Shown in pieces: positions 26,176 to 34,479 of a stretch of DNA of 64,000 bases (the first letter of the stretch is position 1; each line of letters begins with the position of its first letter). The position numbers and the translations under genes are program-made. The notes beneath the pieces are model-generated. The model saw nothing but the letters and a program-made list of their open reading frames with translations. It ran no database searches and was not told where the DNA came from. The DNA is from an uncultured Chlamydiae bacterium (GTDB lineage: Bacteria > Chlamydiota > Chlamydiia > Chlamydiales > SM23-39). The DNA lies in contig CAITMJ010000002.1 in assembly GCA_903893545.1 (NCBI GenBank), forward strand, positions 1 through 64,000. Reading direction: 5' to 3'.

Positions 26176-28668
26176 ATGGAAACCGACCCATTTTGGACAC
26201 ATTCAATTGAAGAAACTTTTTTGCGCGTAGGTTCTCGAAAAGAGGGCCTTTCTGGAAAGGAAGCGCAAGAGAAGCTTAAGCAAGAAGAAAAATACCGGCT
26301 TCACCCTGCAGGGCGGGGAAAAAGTGTTATTCTCTTATTTTCCCAGTTTAAAAGTCCTCTCATTCTCCTTCTTTTATTTGCTGCAATCCTCTCCTTTTTT
26401 TTCGGCGGCAAAGTGGATGCGCTCATCATTATGGCGATCATTGTCTTAAGCGCTGCTTTGAGTTTTTTCCAAGAACGAGGAGCGATCAATACGCTGGAAA
26501 CTCTTTTGCAAAGAGTGGAGATAAAGGCCAATGTATTTCGCGATGGGAAGGAAATTGAAATCCCGATGCATGAAGTGGTCTCTGGCGATGTGGTCAGGCT
26601 GGTGGCAGGAGATATCATTCCTGGCGACTGTTTAATTATAAAAGCCAATCATCTCTTTGTCGATGAATCGATGTTGACTGGAGAGAGCGCTGCTGCTGAA
26701 AAAATGGTGGGCCAGGTGTCTAAAGAGGCGAATGCACTTTTTTTCGGAACCCATGTACTCAATGGAAACGGCCTTGCTTTGATTGTTGCTACAGGCAATA
26801 AAACGATGTTCGGAGAGATTCAGGAAAGAGTTCGATTTAAACCTCCAGAGACAGCGTTTGAAAAGGGGGTCCAGAAATTTGGACTTTTGCTCTTGGTCGT
26901 GACGTTGATTCTTGTGACCGTAATCTTTAGTGTGAACCTATTTCTTGGCCGTCCAATTTTAGAATCACTTCTCTTTTCTTTGGCCATTGCAGTGGGGTTA
27001 ACGCCGCAACTTCTCCCCGCAATCATCAGTGTCAATTTGTCTCGCGGCGCTGGGAAAATGGCCAAAAAACAGGTGATCGTCAAACGTTTAGCTTCGATTG
27101 AAAATTTTGGACTTATGAACGTTCTTTGCTGCGATAAAACGGGCACGGTCACAGAAGGAAAGATGAGCTTTGAGCAGGCGGTTGATCCGCTCGGCGGAGC
27201 AAGTGATAAATGTCTTTTGTTTGGACGGCTCAACGCTCATTTCCAAGCAAGCTATCCAAATCCGCTCGATCAAGTGCTCCAGCAGATAAAAGGGGAAGAT
27301 TTCAATGGTTGGAAAAAGCTCGATGAGATCCCCTATGATTTTAGCCGTAGAAGACTCAGTGTCATCGTAGAGAAAGAAGCTTCTCCCATTTTGATCGCCA
27401 AAGGCGCTGTCCCTGAGATGCTCTCGATTTCTTCATCCATTGAATGGAAAGGAGGAGATCGAGAAGAACTCTCTATTGAAAGAAGAGAAGAAATCGAGCG
27501 CTATTTCGAAGAGATGGCGGGTCAGGGCCTCCGGACATTGGCAGTGGGGTATGCAGAAGGGAGAGAAGAGAAAGATTTATGCTTACTTGGGTTTCTCACC
27601 TTTTGCGATCCGATCAAAAAAGATATTGGAGAGGTAGTTTCTAAGCTAAAAGCAAAGGGGATTCAGCTCAAAATCATCACGGGAGATCATCACCTCGTTG
27701 CACTGCATGTGGCAGGGTTCCTCGGCCTTACACGCGCACATCTTCTCACCGGCCAAGAGATTGCCAAGATAGATGAGGCGCATTTTTTAAACGCGATCCG
27801 CGATAAAAACGTATTTGCCGAAATTGAGCCGAATCAAAAAGAAAAAATCATCTTAGCTCTTCGCAAAGAGGGGCATGTAGTTGGATTTTTGGGCGATGGG
27901 GTCAATGATGTCTCAGCGCTCCATAGCGCAGATGTGAGTATTTCAGTAGATACCGGAGCGGACGCGGCCAAAGAGGCTTCAGATTTTGTTCTCTTGAATA
28001 AAGACCTATCGGTACTTCAAGCGGGCGTTGAGGAGGGGAGAACCACATTTGCCAATACGATCAAGTACGTCTACATGGCGACATCGGCCAATTTCGGGAA
28101 TATGTTCTCCATGGCAGGAGCCTCTTTGATCCTAAATTTTTTGCCGCTGCTTCCAAAACAGGTTCTTTTGACCAACCTTTTGACCGACTTTCCAGAGATG
28201 GCAATAGCTGGCGATCTCGTAGATCCAGATTTAGTGCATCGCCCTGTCAAATGGGATTTAAAATTCATCGCTAAATTCATGCTTGTTTTTGGTCTTATTT
28301 CCTCGATCTTCGACTACCTAACCTTTGGCATTTTGCTCTATTGGATGGGGGCTTCGGAAGATCAGTTCCGGACGGGCTGGTTTGTCGAATCAGTCGCATC
28401 TGCGGCCATTGTCGTACTCATCATCCGCACGCGGCATTGGTTTTTCTTCTCGCGTCCAGGAAATGTTTTGACCATTGCTGTGGGATGTGTTGTCTTGGCT
28501 GCAGCCCTTTTGCCGCTCACGCCTTTAAATACGTTTTTGGGCTTTGTCCCATTGCCGCTTTGGTTTTATGGGGTTGTGTTTGCAATCGTCATTGCCTATT
28601 TGATTTTAGTAGAACTTTCCAAGCGGATCTTTTTTAGAAAACGAAAGGCGTTAAATGGAAAGAAATAA
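26176..28668 (+). CDS. mgtA: Magnesium-transporting P-type ATPase
   Basis: P-type ATPase of the MgtA/MgtB (P3B) group, an inner-membrane Mg2+ importer. It has the actuator-domain motif LTGESAAAEK, the phosphorylation site CCDKTGTVTEG, the hinge GDGVNDVSALHSADVSISVD, and the C-terminal membrane block NLLTDFPEMAIAGDLVD then GLISSIFDYLTFG and TGWFVES that distinguishes MgtA from Ca2+ pumps. At 831 residues it is shorter than E. coli MgtA (about 900) at the N-terminus. A TTG immediately before the ATG is an alternative start. It separates hemE from hemN and ends at a strong hairpin. Confidence 0.9.
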   Translation: METDPFWTHSIEETFLRVGSRKEGLSGKEAQEKLKQEEKYRLHPAGRGKSVILLFSQFKSPLILLLLFAAILSFFFGGKVDALIIMAIIVLSAALSFFQERGAINTLETLLQRVEIKANVFRDGKEIEIPMHEVVSGDVVRLVAGDIIPGDCLIIKANHLFVDESMLTGESAAAEKMVGQVSKEANALFFGTHVLNGNGLALIVATGNKTMFGEIQERVRFKPPETAFEKGVQKFGLLLLVVTLILVTVIFSVNLFLGRPILESLLFSLAIAVGLTPQLLPAIISVNLSRGAGKMAKKQVIVKRLASIENFGLMNVLCCDKTGTVTEGKMSFEQAVDPLGGASDKCLLFGRLNAHFQASYPNPLDQVLQQIKGEDFNGWKKLDEIPYDFSRRRLSVIVEKEASPILIAKGAVPEMLSISSSIEWKGGDREELSIERREEIERYFEEMAGQGLRTLAVGYAEGREEKDLCLLGFLTFCDPIKKDIGEVVSKLKAKGIQLKIITGDHHLVALHVAGFLGLTRAHLLTGQEIAKIDEAHFLNAIRDKNVFAEIEPNQKEKIILALRKEGHVVGFLGDGVNDVSALHSADVSISVDTGADAAKEASDFVLLNKDLSVLQAGVEEGRTTFANTIKYVYMATSANFGNMFSMAGASLILNFLPLLPKQVLLTNLLTDFPEMAIAGDLVDPDLVHRPVKWDLKFIAKFMLVFGLISSIFDYLTFGILLYWMGASEDQFRTGWFVESVASAAIVVLIIRTRHWFFFSRPGNVLTIAVGCVVLAAALLPLTPLNTFLGFVPLPLWFYGVVFAIVIAYLILVELSKRIFFRKRKALNGKK

Positions 28669-28673
28669 ATTTT

Positions 28674-28732
28674 AACCACAGAGAGCACAGAGATCGAATA
28701 AAATCTCTGTGCTCTCTGTGGTTGAATTTTTT
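28674..28732 (+). terminator. 21-bp hairpin terminator between mgtA and hemN
   Basis: A perfect 21-bp stem (28674-28694 with 28703-28723) encloses the loop CGAATAAA and is followed by GAATTTTTTTT. It begins five bases after the mgtA stop. The outer sequence AACCACAGAG also starts the hairpin at 61818. hemN begins only about 25 bases beyond, so either hemN is expressed by read-through or the structure acts as a processing or attenuation site. Confidence 0.85.
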
Positions 28733-28756
28733 TTAGAAAAACAGGAGAGTTTAGCC

Positions 28757-30115
28757 ATGCAAGATATTATCTCGTTAGACCCTGCGCTGCTCTCCATCTG
28801 GAACCGCCCTGTGCCGCGCTATACGAGCTATCCGACGGCTCCCCAGTTCCAAGCCATCGATGAAAAGAGGGCAGCGGACAGGCTTAAAGCTTTTGATGCA
28901 ACCGATAAGCCTCTTTCTTTGTACATCCACATCCCCTTTTGCAAGACGATGTGTCTTTTTTGCGGCTGTTCGGTGGTGCTCAATCGAAACCCCGAGCGTC
29001 AGGCCGCTTATTTAAATCTTTTGCTAAAAGAGATCGAACTGGCGGGAGCTTATTTTTCGAAGAAAAGAGAGGTCTCTCAGCTGCACCTTGGCGGCGGCAC
29101 GCCGACATCGCTGACAGTTGAGGAGTTTGATCTTCTTCTTTCTGCGCTGCATAGGCAATTTACCTTTACAAAAGATGCAGAGCTTTCCATTGAGATCGAT
29201 CCGCGGACGGTGTTTGCCGATGAGGGGAAAAAACTCGTCCACTTAAAAACGCTCGGCTTTAATCGGGTTAGTTTTGGCGTGCAAGATTTAGATCCTCGTG
29301 TGCAAGAGGCGGTCAAGCGGCGCCAAACTGAAGAGATGACAGTAGAGACCTATCACCATGCAAGAGCGCTTGGATTTGATGGGATCAACATCGATTTAAT
29401 CTATGGGTTGCCGCTACAAACGGCTGAGTCCTTCCGAAAAACTGCAGAAAAGTTGACTGCGCTCCGGCCCGATCGGATCGCCTTTTTCTCGTATGCAAAA
29501 GTGCCCTGGCTAAAAAGCCATCAGAAGGCCATTGCGGAGGCAGATCTTCCTAGCGAGGTGGAGAAATTCCAGATCTACGTCGAGGCAAGAGCTACCTTTA
29601 TGAAGGGAGGGTATACGGCCATCGGCATGGATCACTTTGCGCTCGAGAGCGATTCGATGGCAAAGGCCTACTGCGAAGGGAACCTCTATCGCAATTTTCA
29701 AGGCTATTCGGTAAAAAAAGCGGAAAACCTTTTAGGGCTTGGCATTACATCGATTGGCTTTATGGAAGGGGCGTTTTTACAAAATGTGAAAACTATCGAA
29801 GAATATCAGGCCAGGATTGAAGCGGGGAGATTGCCTATTTTTCGAGGGGTTGAGCTGAGCCCAAGCGATCTTTTGCGAAGACAAGTGATCCAAGACCTCA
29901 TGTGCAACTTTAAAGTCGATAAGAGCGCCTACTCCTTTGATGAAACATTTGCAAAAGAGCGGCCTCGATTGGAGCAGCTTAAAAAAGAGGGGCTGGCCGA
30001 AGAAGATGAGTTTGAGTTTCGGGCAAGCCCTTTAGGCCGCCTTTTTATCCGCATTATCGCGTCGGTGTTCGATGAGTATTTACACGATGCGGGTCAATTT
30101 TCAAGGGCGATATGA
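28757..30115 (+). CDS. hemN: Oxygen-independent coproporphyrinogen III oxidase
   Basis: Radical-SAM enzyme making protoporphyrinogen IX without oxygen. The cluster motif is IPFCKTMCLFCGCS (CxxxCxxC), preceded by the true HemN N-terminal signature PVPRYTSYPTAPQF, which distinguishes it from HemW-like relatives. The GGGTPTSL motif and the C-terminal DLMCNF block are present. The start at MQDIISLD has AGGAG upstream; 16 further in-frame codons would reach into the preceding hairpin. The 452-residue protein is of normal length. Its stop overlaps the hemG start (ATGA). Confidence 0.95.
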   Translation: MQDIISLDPALLSIWNRPVPRYTSYPTAPQFQAIDEKRAADRLKAFDATDKPLSLYIHIPFCKTMCLFCGCSVVLNRNPERQAAYLNLLLKEIELAGAYFSKKREVSQLHLGGGTPTSLTVEEFDLLLSALHRQFTFTKDAELSIEIDPRTVFADEGKKLVHLKTLGFNRVSFGVQDLDPRVQEAVKRRQTEEMTVETYHHARALGFDGINIDLIYGLPLQTAESFRKTAEKLTALRPDRIAFFSYAKVPWLKSHQKAIAEADLPSEVEKFQIYVEARATFMKGGYTAIGMDHFALESDSMAKAYCEGNLYRNFQGYSVKKAENLLGLGITSIGFMEGAFLQNVKTIEEYQARIEAGRLPIFRGVELSPSDLLRRQVIQDLMCNFKVDKSAYSFDETFAKERPRLEQLKKEGLAEEDEFEFRASPLGRLFIRIIASVFDEYLHDAGQFSRAI

Positions 30116-31302
30116 GAGTTGTGATTCTCGGCGGTGGGATTTCTGGTTTAAGCGCTGCATGGTATTTACTTAAAAAGATCCCAAATGCGCAAATTACCCT
30201 TTTTGAGAAAGAGGAGAGGCTCGGGGGGTGGATTGAGTCGAAACAGCAAGGGGCATTTACTTTCGAGTTGGGGCCGAGGACCTTTCAAACGGGGAGATCT
30301 CCTCTGCTTTTACAGATGGTGCAAGAACTTGGACTTGAAGTGGTCTATTCCGCTTCTGCCCCGAAGTTTCTTTTGCATCAAGGAAGCCTTCGCCCTCTCC
30401 GCTCATTTTGGCCACAACTTGCCTACGCTGCTCTCCGAGATCTTTGCATGCCGAGAGGGAAGGGGCAAGAGGAGACGATCTACCAATTTGCTGCTCGGCG
30501 CATGGGCAAGGGCGCTGCAGAACTTTTTTTCGATCCAATGGCAAAAGGGGTTTATGGGGGAGATATCCGAAAGCTCTCTGCCAGCGCTTCTTTCCCATTT
30601 CTCTTTAAACAAAGGTCGCTTGTCTTATCGATGCTAACAGCAAAAAAAGAGGCGGGGTTATTTACCCTTCGGCGCGGGATGGAAAGCCTCATCGATGCAT
30701 TAAAAACTTTGCCCATCGAGATCCATCGAAAGGCTCCCGTGGAGGAGATTCGGGAAAATGGCGTTGTTGCAAAAGAGAAGTTTTGGCCGGCAGATCTCAT
30801 CATCTCTTCGCTTCCAGGTCTTGAGATTGCTCGCCTTACAAAGATTCCGCTCTCACTTCGCAACGAGCCGATCTCCGTCGTCAATTTTGGCTATAGCGGG
30901 GAGATTTTGCCCAAAAAAGGATATGGCTATTTGGTTCCGAGTAGAGAAGGGGAAAAAATTTTAGGACAGATTTGGGATACCTCTATTTTTCCGATTCCCG
31001 GGCAAACGAAAATCACTTCGATGGTTAGAGGTTTTAGTCCTCTTGCAATCGCCAAGGATGCGCTCTATCGCCATTTAAATGTGAGGGAAGAGCCCATGGC
31101 TATTGCGATGAAAGAAGCATCCATCCCGCAATACGATGTAGGGCACATCTCTCGCATCGAGGCCTTTGAGAAAGAGATCGCCTCTTGTTTTTCTGGGAAG
31201 TTGAAACTGACAGGAAATTATCTCCACGGGGCTTCTGTAGAAGCTTGCCTACGTCAATGCCATGATTTATTCCAGGTTTCATATTCGGAGGGGCGTAATT
31301 GA
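30112..31302 (+). CDS. hemG: Protoporphyrinogen oxidase (HemY-type)
   Basis: FAD-dependent enzyme oxidising protoporphyrinogen IX to protoporphyrin IX at the membrane. The N-terminus is a Rossmann FAD site (VVILGGGISGLSAAWYLLKK) followed by FEKEERLGGWIES. The C-terminal FAD contact LTGNYLHGASVEAC is present. At 396 residues it is shorter than the typical 450-470 of HemY proteins, as in chlamydial versions labelled hemG. Its 3' end overlaps the convergent Fic-like gene by 49 bases. With hemE and hemN it completes the late heme steps except ferrochelatase. Confidence 0.93.
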   Translation: MRVVILGGGISGLSAAWYLLKKIPNAQITLFEKEERLGGWIESKQQGAFTFELGPRTFQTGRSPLLLQMVQELGLEVVYSASAPKFLLHQGSLRPLRSFWPQLAYAALRDLCMPRGKGQEETIYQFAARRMGKGAAELFFDPMAKGVYGGDIRKLSASASFPFLFKQRSLVLSMLTAKKEAGLFTLRRGMESLIDALKTLPIEIHRKAPVEEIRENGVVAKEKFWPADLIISSLPGLEIARLTKIPLSLRNEPISVVNFGYSGEILPKKGYGYLVPSREGEKILGQIWDTSIFPIPGQTKITSMVRGFSPLAIAKDALYRHLNVREEPMAIAMKEASIPQYDVGHISRIEAFEKEIASCFSGKLKLTGNYLHGASVEACLRQCHDLFQVSYSEGRN

Positions 31303-32606
31303 TAGCGAGCGATATTTCCTCCGTGAAGGCTCTGCAGCTCTCTTTCCACCAATTCAATAAAGCGGGCTTGTTCGGTAGAAGGTAGAGCCAAAGCTTGCTC
31401 GCGAATCACTGCCACTGCCTGCTTTTTATTCAAAGCATTTTGAACAACCCCTCTAACCGCTTGCTGAATCGCTGTTCTATATTTCATTCGGAATGGATCG
31501 GGCTCGCCAAGAGATTTTTGGGCTCTCGAATAAAGAGCGCAAGATCTTTCATAGGACCACACAAACAAATCGCGCAAAAGTTCAACTCGGTTTAATTCAT
31601 AAACACCGAGAAGACCGTTGATATAAATTTGTTCAGGTACATCGATGAATGACAGTGGACAAAGATTCTTTCGAATAAGAGGAATATTGGCTGCTAAACG
31701 AGAGGTTCGCTTATTGACGTCTTCAAAAGGCTGTAGATAGGGGAGCTGTACCATCAAGAAAAAGGCTTGTTCAAAAGGATCGGCAATGTGGCTTGCTTTG
31801 CTTAAGATTGAATTAAAACACTCTTCAATCACCTGAGGAATCGCAGAAGGCAAGTAGACGGATCTTCCAATCCCGACGGGAATAGAACGCAACCGGCCAG
31901 AAGCGGCGGAATCGGACATCAAGTTATCAGAGAGGAGAGTATGCAAACTAAAAATCGTATAGCGATTTATTCCGATTTGTTCAGCAGATAGGATTAAAAA
32001 TTCAATCGCCGCTTTATGATTTAAAATCATTTGCGTTTCTTTCAGTCCCTTCCCTTCGGCTGCTTTTCCCTGCTCAAGCAAACGCTCTGTTTCTAAAAGA
32101 GAATAAGTATTCCCTTCCAATCGACTAGAGTTCCAAGATAAATCGATCAGTAATCGGTTAAAAATTTGCCTCGCATACGTTCCCGCCGGATATTTACCAT
32201 CTTCAGAGCTCCCCATCTTAAATAACTTTCGACGGAGATCTTCGGAGAGGTAGTAAGTTACATTGGGTTCATAGTCCTCCAGAAACTCCCTTTTATAAGA
32301 AACTGGGCGCCTGGCTTGAATAGGCTGCAAGACTTCCGATTGGATATCTTCGGCCTCTTTACTCAATGGAATAATGGAGGGAATTTTCTCAATCTTTTGA
32401 TGCGAAATCTGCAGAACTTTATAACGTCTGGCACGGGCGTGCCCAATAGCAAGAACGCTTCCCTTGTCAACCAGGGCAGAAAGCCACCGTTGTAGGGTCC
32501 TCCTTGGCACTGCAGGGTTCATGCCAAGCATGACTTCCTCTAAGGACGCCCCCTCGGGGAAACGATCGAGGATCTCCAGTAAGAGATCCCAAGGGACGGT
32601 GGCCAT
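31254..32606 (-). CDS. Fic-like protein with altered catalytic motif
   Basis: A 450-residue Fic/DOC-superfamily protein. Residues about 1-70 form a winged-helix-like region (AVPRRTLQRWLSALVDKGSV). The Fic core has LQPFEDVNKRTSRLAANIPL where active enzymes have HPFxxGNGRxxR, so the catalytic His is Gln and the glycines are changed. The inhibitory helix motif SSRLEGN of class II Fic proteins is still present. The family with NKR in this place is widespread, so the change is probably old. The start is set by AGGAG at 32614-32618; upstream in-frame codons fall in a tandem operator array. It may act as a DNA-binding regulator or catalyse a different transfer. Confidence 0.8.
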   Translation of the reverse strand: MATVPWDLLLEILDRFPEGASLEEVMLGMNPAVPRRTLQRWLSALVDKGSVLAIGHARARRYKVLQISHQKIEKIPSIIPLSKEAEDIQSEVLQPIQARRPVSYKREFLEDYEPNVTYYLSEDLRRKLFKMGSSEDGKYPAGTYARQIFNRLLIDLSWNSSRLEGNTYSLLETERLLEQGKAAEGKGLKETQMILNHKAAIEFLILSAEQIGINRYTIFSLHTLLSDNLMSDSAASGRLRSIPVGIGRSVYLPSAIPQVIEECFNSILSKASHIADPFEQAFFLMVQLPYLQPFEDVNKRTSRLAANIPLIRKNLCPLSFIDVPEQIYINGLLGVYELNRVELLRDLFVWSYERSCALYSRAQKSLGEPDPFRMKYRTAIQQAVRGVVQNALNKKQAVAVIREQALALPSTEQARFIELVERELQSLHGGNIARYQLRPSEYETWNKSWH

Positions 32607-32628
32607 AGTAAAACTCCTCTTTTCCCCC

Positions 32629-32704
32629 ATTATATGGCGCGATTCATTAAATTGCGCCACTTTTTGGCGCGATTCTCCTAATTGCGCCACTTTTTGGCGC
32701 GATT
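32629..32704 (-). promoter_or_regulatory. Promoter and tandem operators of the Fic-like gene
   Basis: On the gene strand a perfect TATAAT (32629-32634) directly abuts an array of ten-base half-sites. In + strand orientation these are TGGCGCGATT (32635-32644), AATTGCGCCA (32650-32659), TGGCGCGATT (32665-32674), AATTGCGCCA (32680-32689) and TGGCGCGATT (32695-32704), all separated by five bases. This makes a 30-base unit repeated about two and a half times, in alternating orientation. It overlaps the -35 position, so bound protein would block the promoter. The Fic-like protein's winged-helix region is a natural candidate ligand. Confidence 0.75.
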
Positions 32705-32714
32705 CTCTGGGGTA

Positions 32715-33377
32715 TTAGCTTCGAAACCATAAGTGCAGGGAATACCGTTTTCCGCTGCGGATGGGGTACACTTCGTGATAAAAATTCGCTCCATTCGGAG
32801 CTAAGATCAACATATTCTCTCGGATGGGGATGACTTTTTTGTAGGAGTGGATGCAGGGACCGTCTTCAAAGGCGATCTCTCCTCCTTCGAAGTTGTCGTT
32901 GAGGTAGATAAGAGCGGTGTATTCTCTCCAACTCGTGTGATTGGGGACAAATTTTGCGCCGGGACAATGGCCTGAGCATATGCGCCTCAGCCTGCCTTGA
33001 TCTTTTCCATGGATCGGACACTCGAAATAGATGTTATCGGCGTGATAGGGGCAGTAATTTCCCTTGATCCTGGCATAGAGGCCGGCGTGATCGATCCGAT
33101 AATTTCGCCCAGCCAGTGGATACTGCTCGCGCATGACGCGAAGGACTTGATTTCCAATTTCAAAAATCATCCTCTTGATCTCTGGATTTGAGATCGAAGA
33201 GAGGGGGATTTCATTGTCCGTATTCACTTGAAGATTGCTTTGCTTCTCATTGTAATACTGAATCAACGCGCGGGCCATCTCAGGGGGAATAAAATGATCG
33301 ATGACAATGATTTGCTGCTCGGGAGTGGCATTGAGTACGCGAGCCAAGAAAAGGATGAAAAAAATAAACATTTTCAT
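32715..33377 (-). CDS. Secreted 2OG-Fe(II) oxygenase (P4H-like)
   Basis: A member of the 2-oxoglutarate/iron oxygenase superfamily, closest to prolyl 4-hydroxylase-type domains. The iron site is readable as CPYHADN (HxD) and FYHEVYP (distal His), followed by the 2OG-binding basic residue in SGKRYSLHLWF. An N-terminal hydrophobic signal (FIFFILFLARVLNA) suggests export to the periplasm or beyond. A cysteine-rich insertion (CPIHGKDQGRLRRICSGHC) sits between the iron ligands. Substrate unknown; hydroxylation of a secreted or host protein is a guess. It lies just upstream of the Fic-like gene's operator region on the same strand. Confidence 0.82.
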   Translation of the reverse strand: MKMFIFFILFLARVLNATPEQQIIVIDHFIPPEMARALIQYYNEKQSNLQVNTDNEIPLSSISNPEIKRMIFEIGNQVLRVMREQYPLAGRNYRIDHAGLYARIKGNYCPYHADNIYFECPIHGKDQGRLRRICSGHCPGAKFVPNHTSWREYTALIYLNDNFEGGEIAFEDGPCIHSYKKVIPIRENMLILAPNGANFYHEVYPIRSGKRYSLHLWFRS

Positions 33378-33424
33378 AAGTTCTGCGAGAATGTAGCGGA
33401 ACTATGCTTTAGATTGCAAGAGCC

Positions 33425-33784
33425 TTATTGCTCAAAAAAATCAAACAGGATTAGAGGGGCTGTCGCGACCATCAGTATAAGATCGGCCAGAAGCGTCAAC
33501 CATGCGTATAGTACTTTAAGGAGTAGTTCTCCATAGCTTTCTTTGTCGGCGCCAACGGTCGCTTTTGTTATTTTATTTATGATCCTAGCTGGAGCTTGAT
33601 TGATTCTCTCAGATAGGTTTGTTTTATTGAGGGTAACTGGTATCTTCTGTCCTAGGTTGGCCATCTTGCTGTAACAGTCTTCTATCTTCTGATTCTCTAG
33701 CTCTTTCTTGTGCGAAGGTTCTAGTTCAGATGCTTCCAACTGTTGATACAATGACGTATAAAGGTCTTTTGTGTTAACGGACAT
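33425..33784 (-). CDS. Small membrane protein, possible Inc-type
   Basis: A 119-residue protein with no recognised family. Residues 1 to about 85 are hydrophilic and helical (SLYQQLEASELEPSHKKELE). The C-terminus is a strongly hydrophobic stretch (LLKVLYAWLTLLADLILMVA then APLILFDFFEQ) that could form a short hairpin. There is no signal peptide. The start MSVNTKDLY has GGGG a few bases upstream. AT-rich composition and isolation suggest an accessory gene. Confidence 0.5.
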   Translation of the reverse strand: MSVNTKDLYTSLYQQLEASELEPSHKKELENQKIEDCYSKMANLGQKIPVTLNKTNLSERINQAPARIINKITKATVGADKESYGELLLKVLYAWLTLLADLILMVATAPLILFDFFEQ

Positions 33785-33876
33785 AAAGTAACCCCTGTTT
33801 TTTAACATAAAGTTTATAATATTAATTATTTTTTGTAAATATATTTCTTATGCATTAATTATCCCAATAATATGGG

Positions 33877-34479
33877 CTATTTAGATGTAATTAGGGGATG
33901 GGTGTCGTTTTTGAGCAAATCGCCGTAGCCGTAGCCGAATTGCTTGAGAGCAAGGCCTGAGGGGTCGCGGGGGTTTTGGATATAGACTGCCGCTGGAATG
34001 CTGTAGGCAATCGCATAGAGGCCGATGGAGGGGTGTGGCGGCCAGTTGATGAGGAGGTCGGGGGTGACGATGAGGGCGCTGCCTTGTTTTTGGGGGAAAG
34101 GAAAGAGGCCGAGGGGGGAGATCTTCGCCGGTTTTGTGACGGTTCCGGGTTGTAATTGGATGAGGATGATCGAGGTAATGCCTTGGACGCTGAAAAGGTC
34201 TTTGAATTTGGTCGGTTTATCGAGAGAAAAACCGGGGGGGAACCACTGATCGCAAGCGAGGCGAAGCGAGGGTTTTCCCGAGAGATAGAGGGCAAGGCCG
34301 GCCATTCTTCGAGAGAGAATGAATGTTTTAAGAGTTGGATGCTGCCGCCAGATATCGCGGTTGGCCATAAAGGCAAAAAAGGTGTCGCATTCTTCCGGGG
34401 AAAGGATTCCTTCGAGTTCGAGGTAGCCGTTTTTGGTGTAGAAGGAACCTTGGCTTGCGGCAATGAGTGGCATCATCAT
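33877..34479 (-). CDS. Hypothetical protein coupled to dapL
   Basis: A 200-residue protein. The opening SFYTKNGYLELEGILSPEEC resembles the N-terminus of phytanoyl-CoA dioxygenase-like (PhyH) proteins, but the HxD and distal His needed for iron binding are not evident, so an enzymatic call is not justified. The stop of dapL overlaps its start in ATATGATGATG, implying translational coupling. Chlamydia also has a hypothetical gene (CT389, as I recall) next to its dapL, and this may be the counterpart. Confidence 0.6.
   Translation of the reverse strand: MMMPLIAASQGSFYTKNGYLELEGILSPEECDTFFAFMANRDIWRQHPTLKTFILSRRMAGLALYLSGKPSLRLACDQWFPPGFSLDKPTKFKDLFSVQGITSIILIQLQPGTVTKPAKISPLGLFPFPQKQGSALIVTPDLLINWPPHPSIGLYAIAYSIPAAVYIQNPRDPSGLALKQFGYGYGDLLKNDTHPLITSK

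Noticed and set aside
30185..30637. 150-codon plus-strand frame inside hemG
   Set aside because: Alternative frame of the conserved FAD enzyme with no start context.
32607..32690. N-terminal extension of the Fic-like protein with a repeated ESRQKVAQ peptide
   Set aside because: The extension translates the operator array; a perfect -10 and AGGAG lie downstream of it, so the protein starts at 32606.
32635..32704. CRISPR-like short regular repeats
   Set aside because: The units alternate in orientation with five-base spacers and no unique spacer sequences; they are operator sites.
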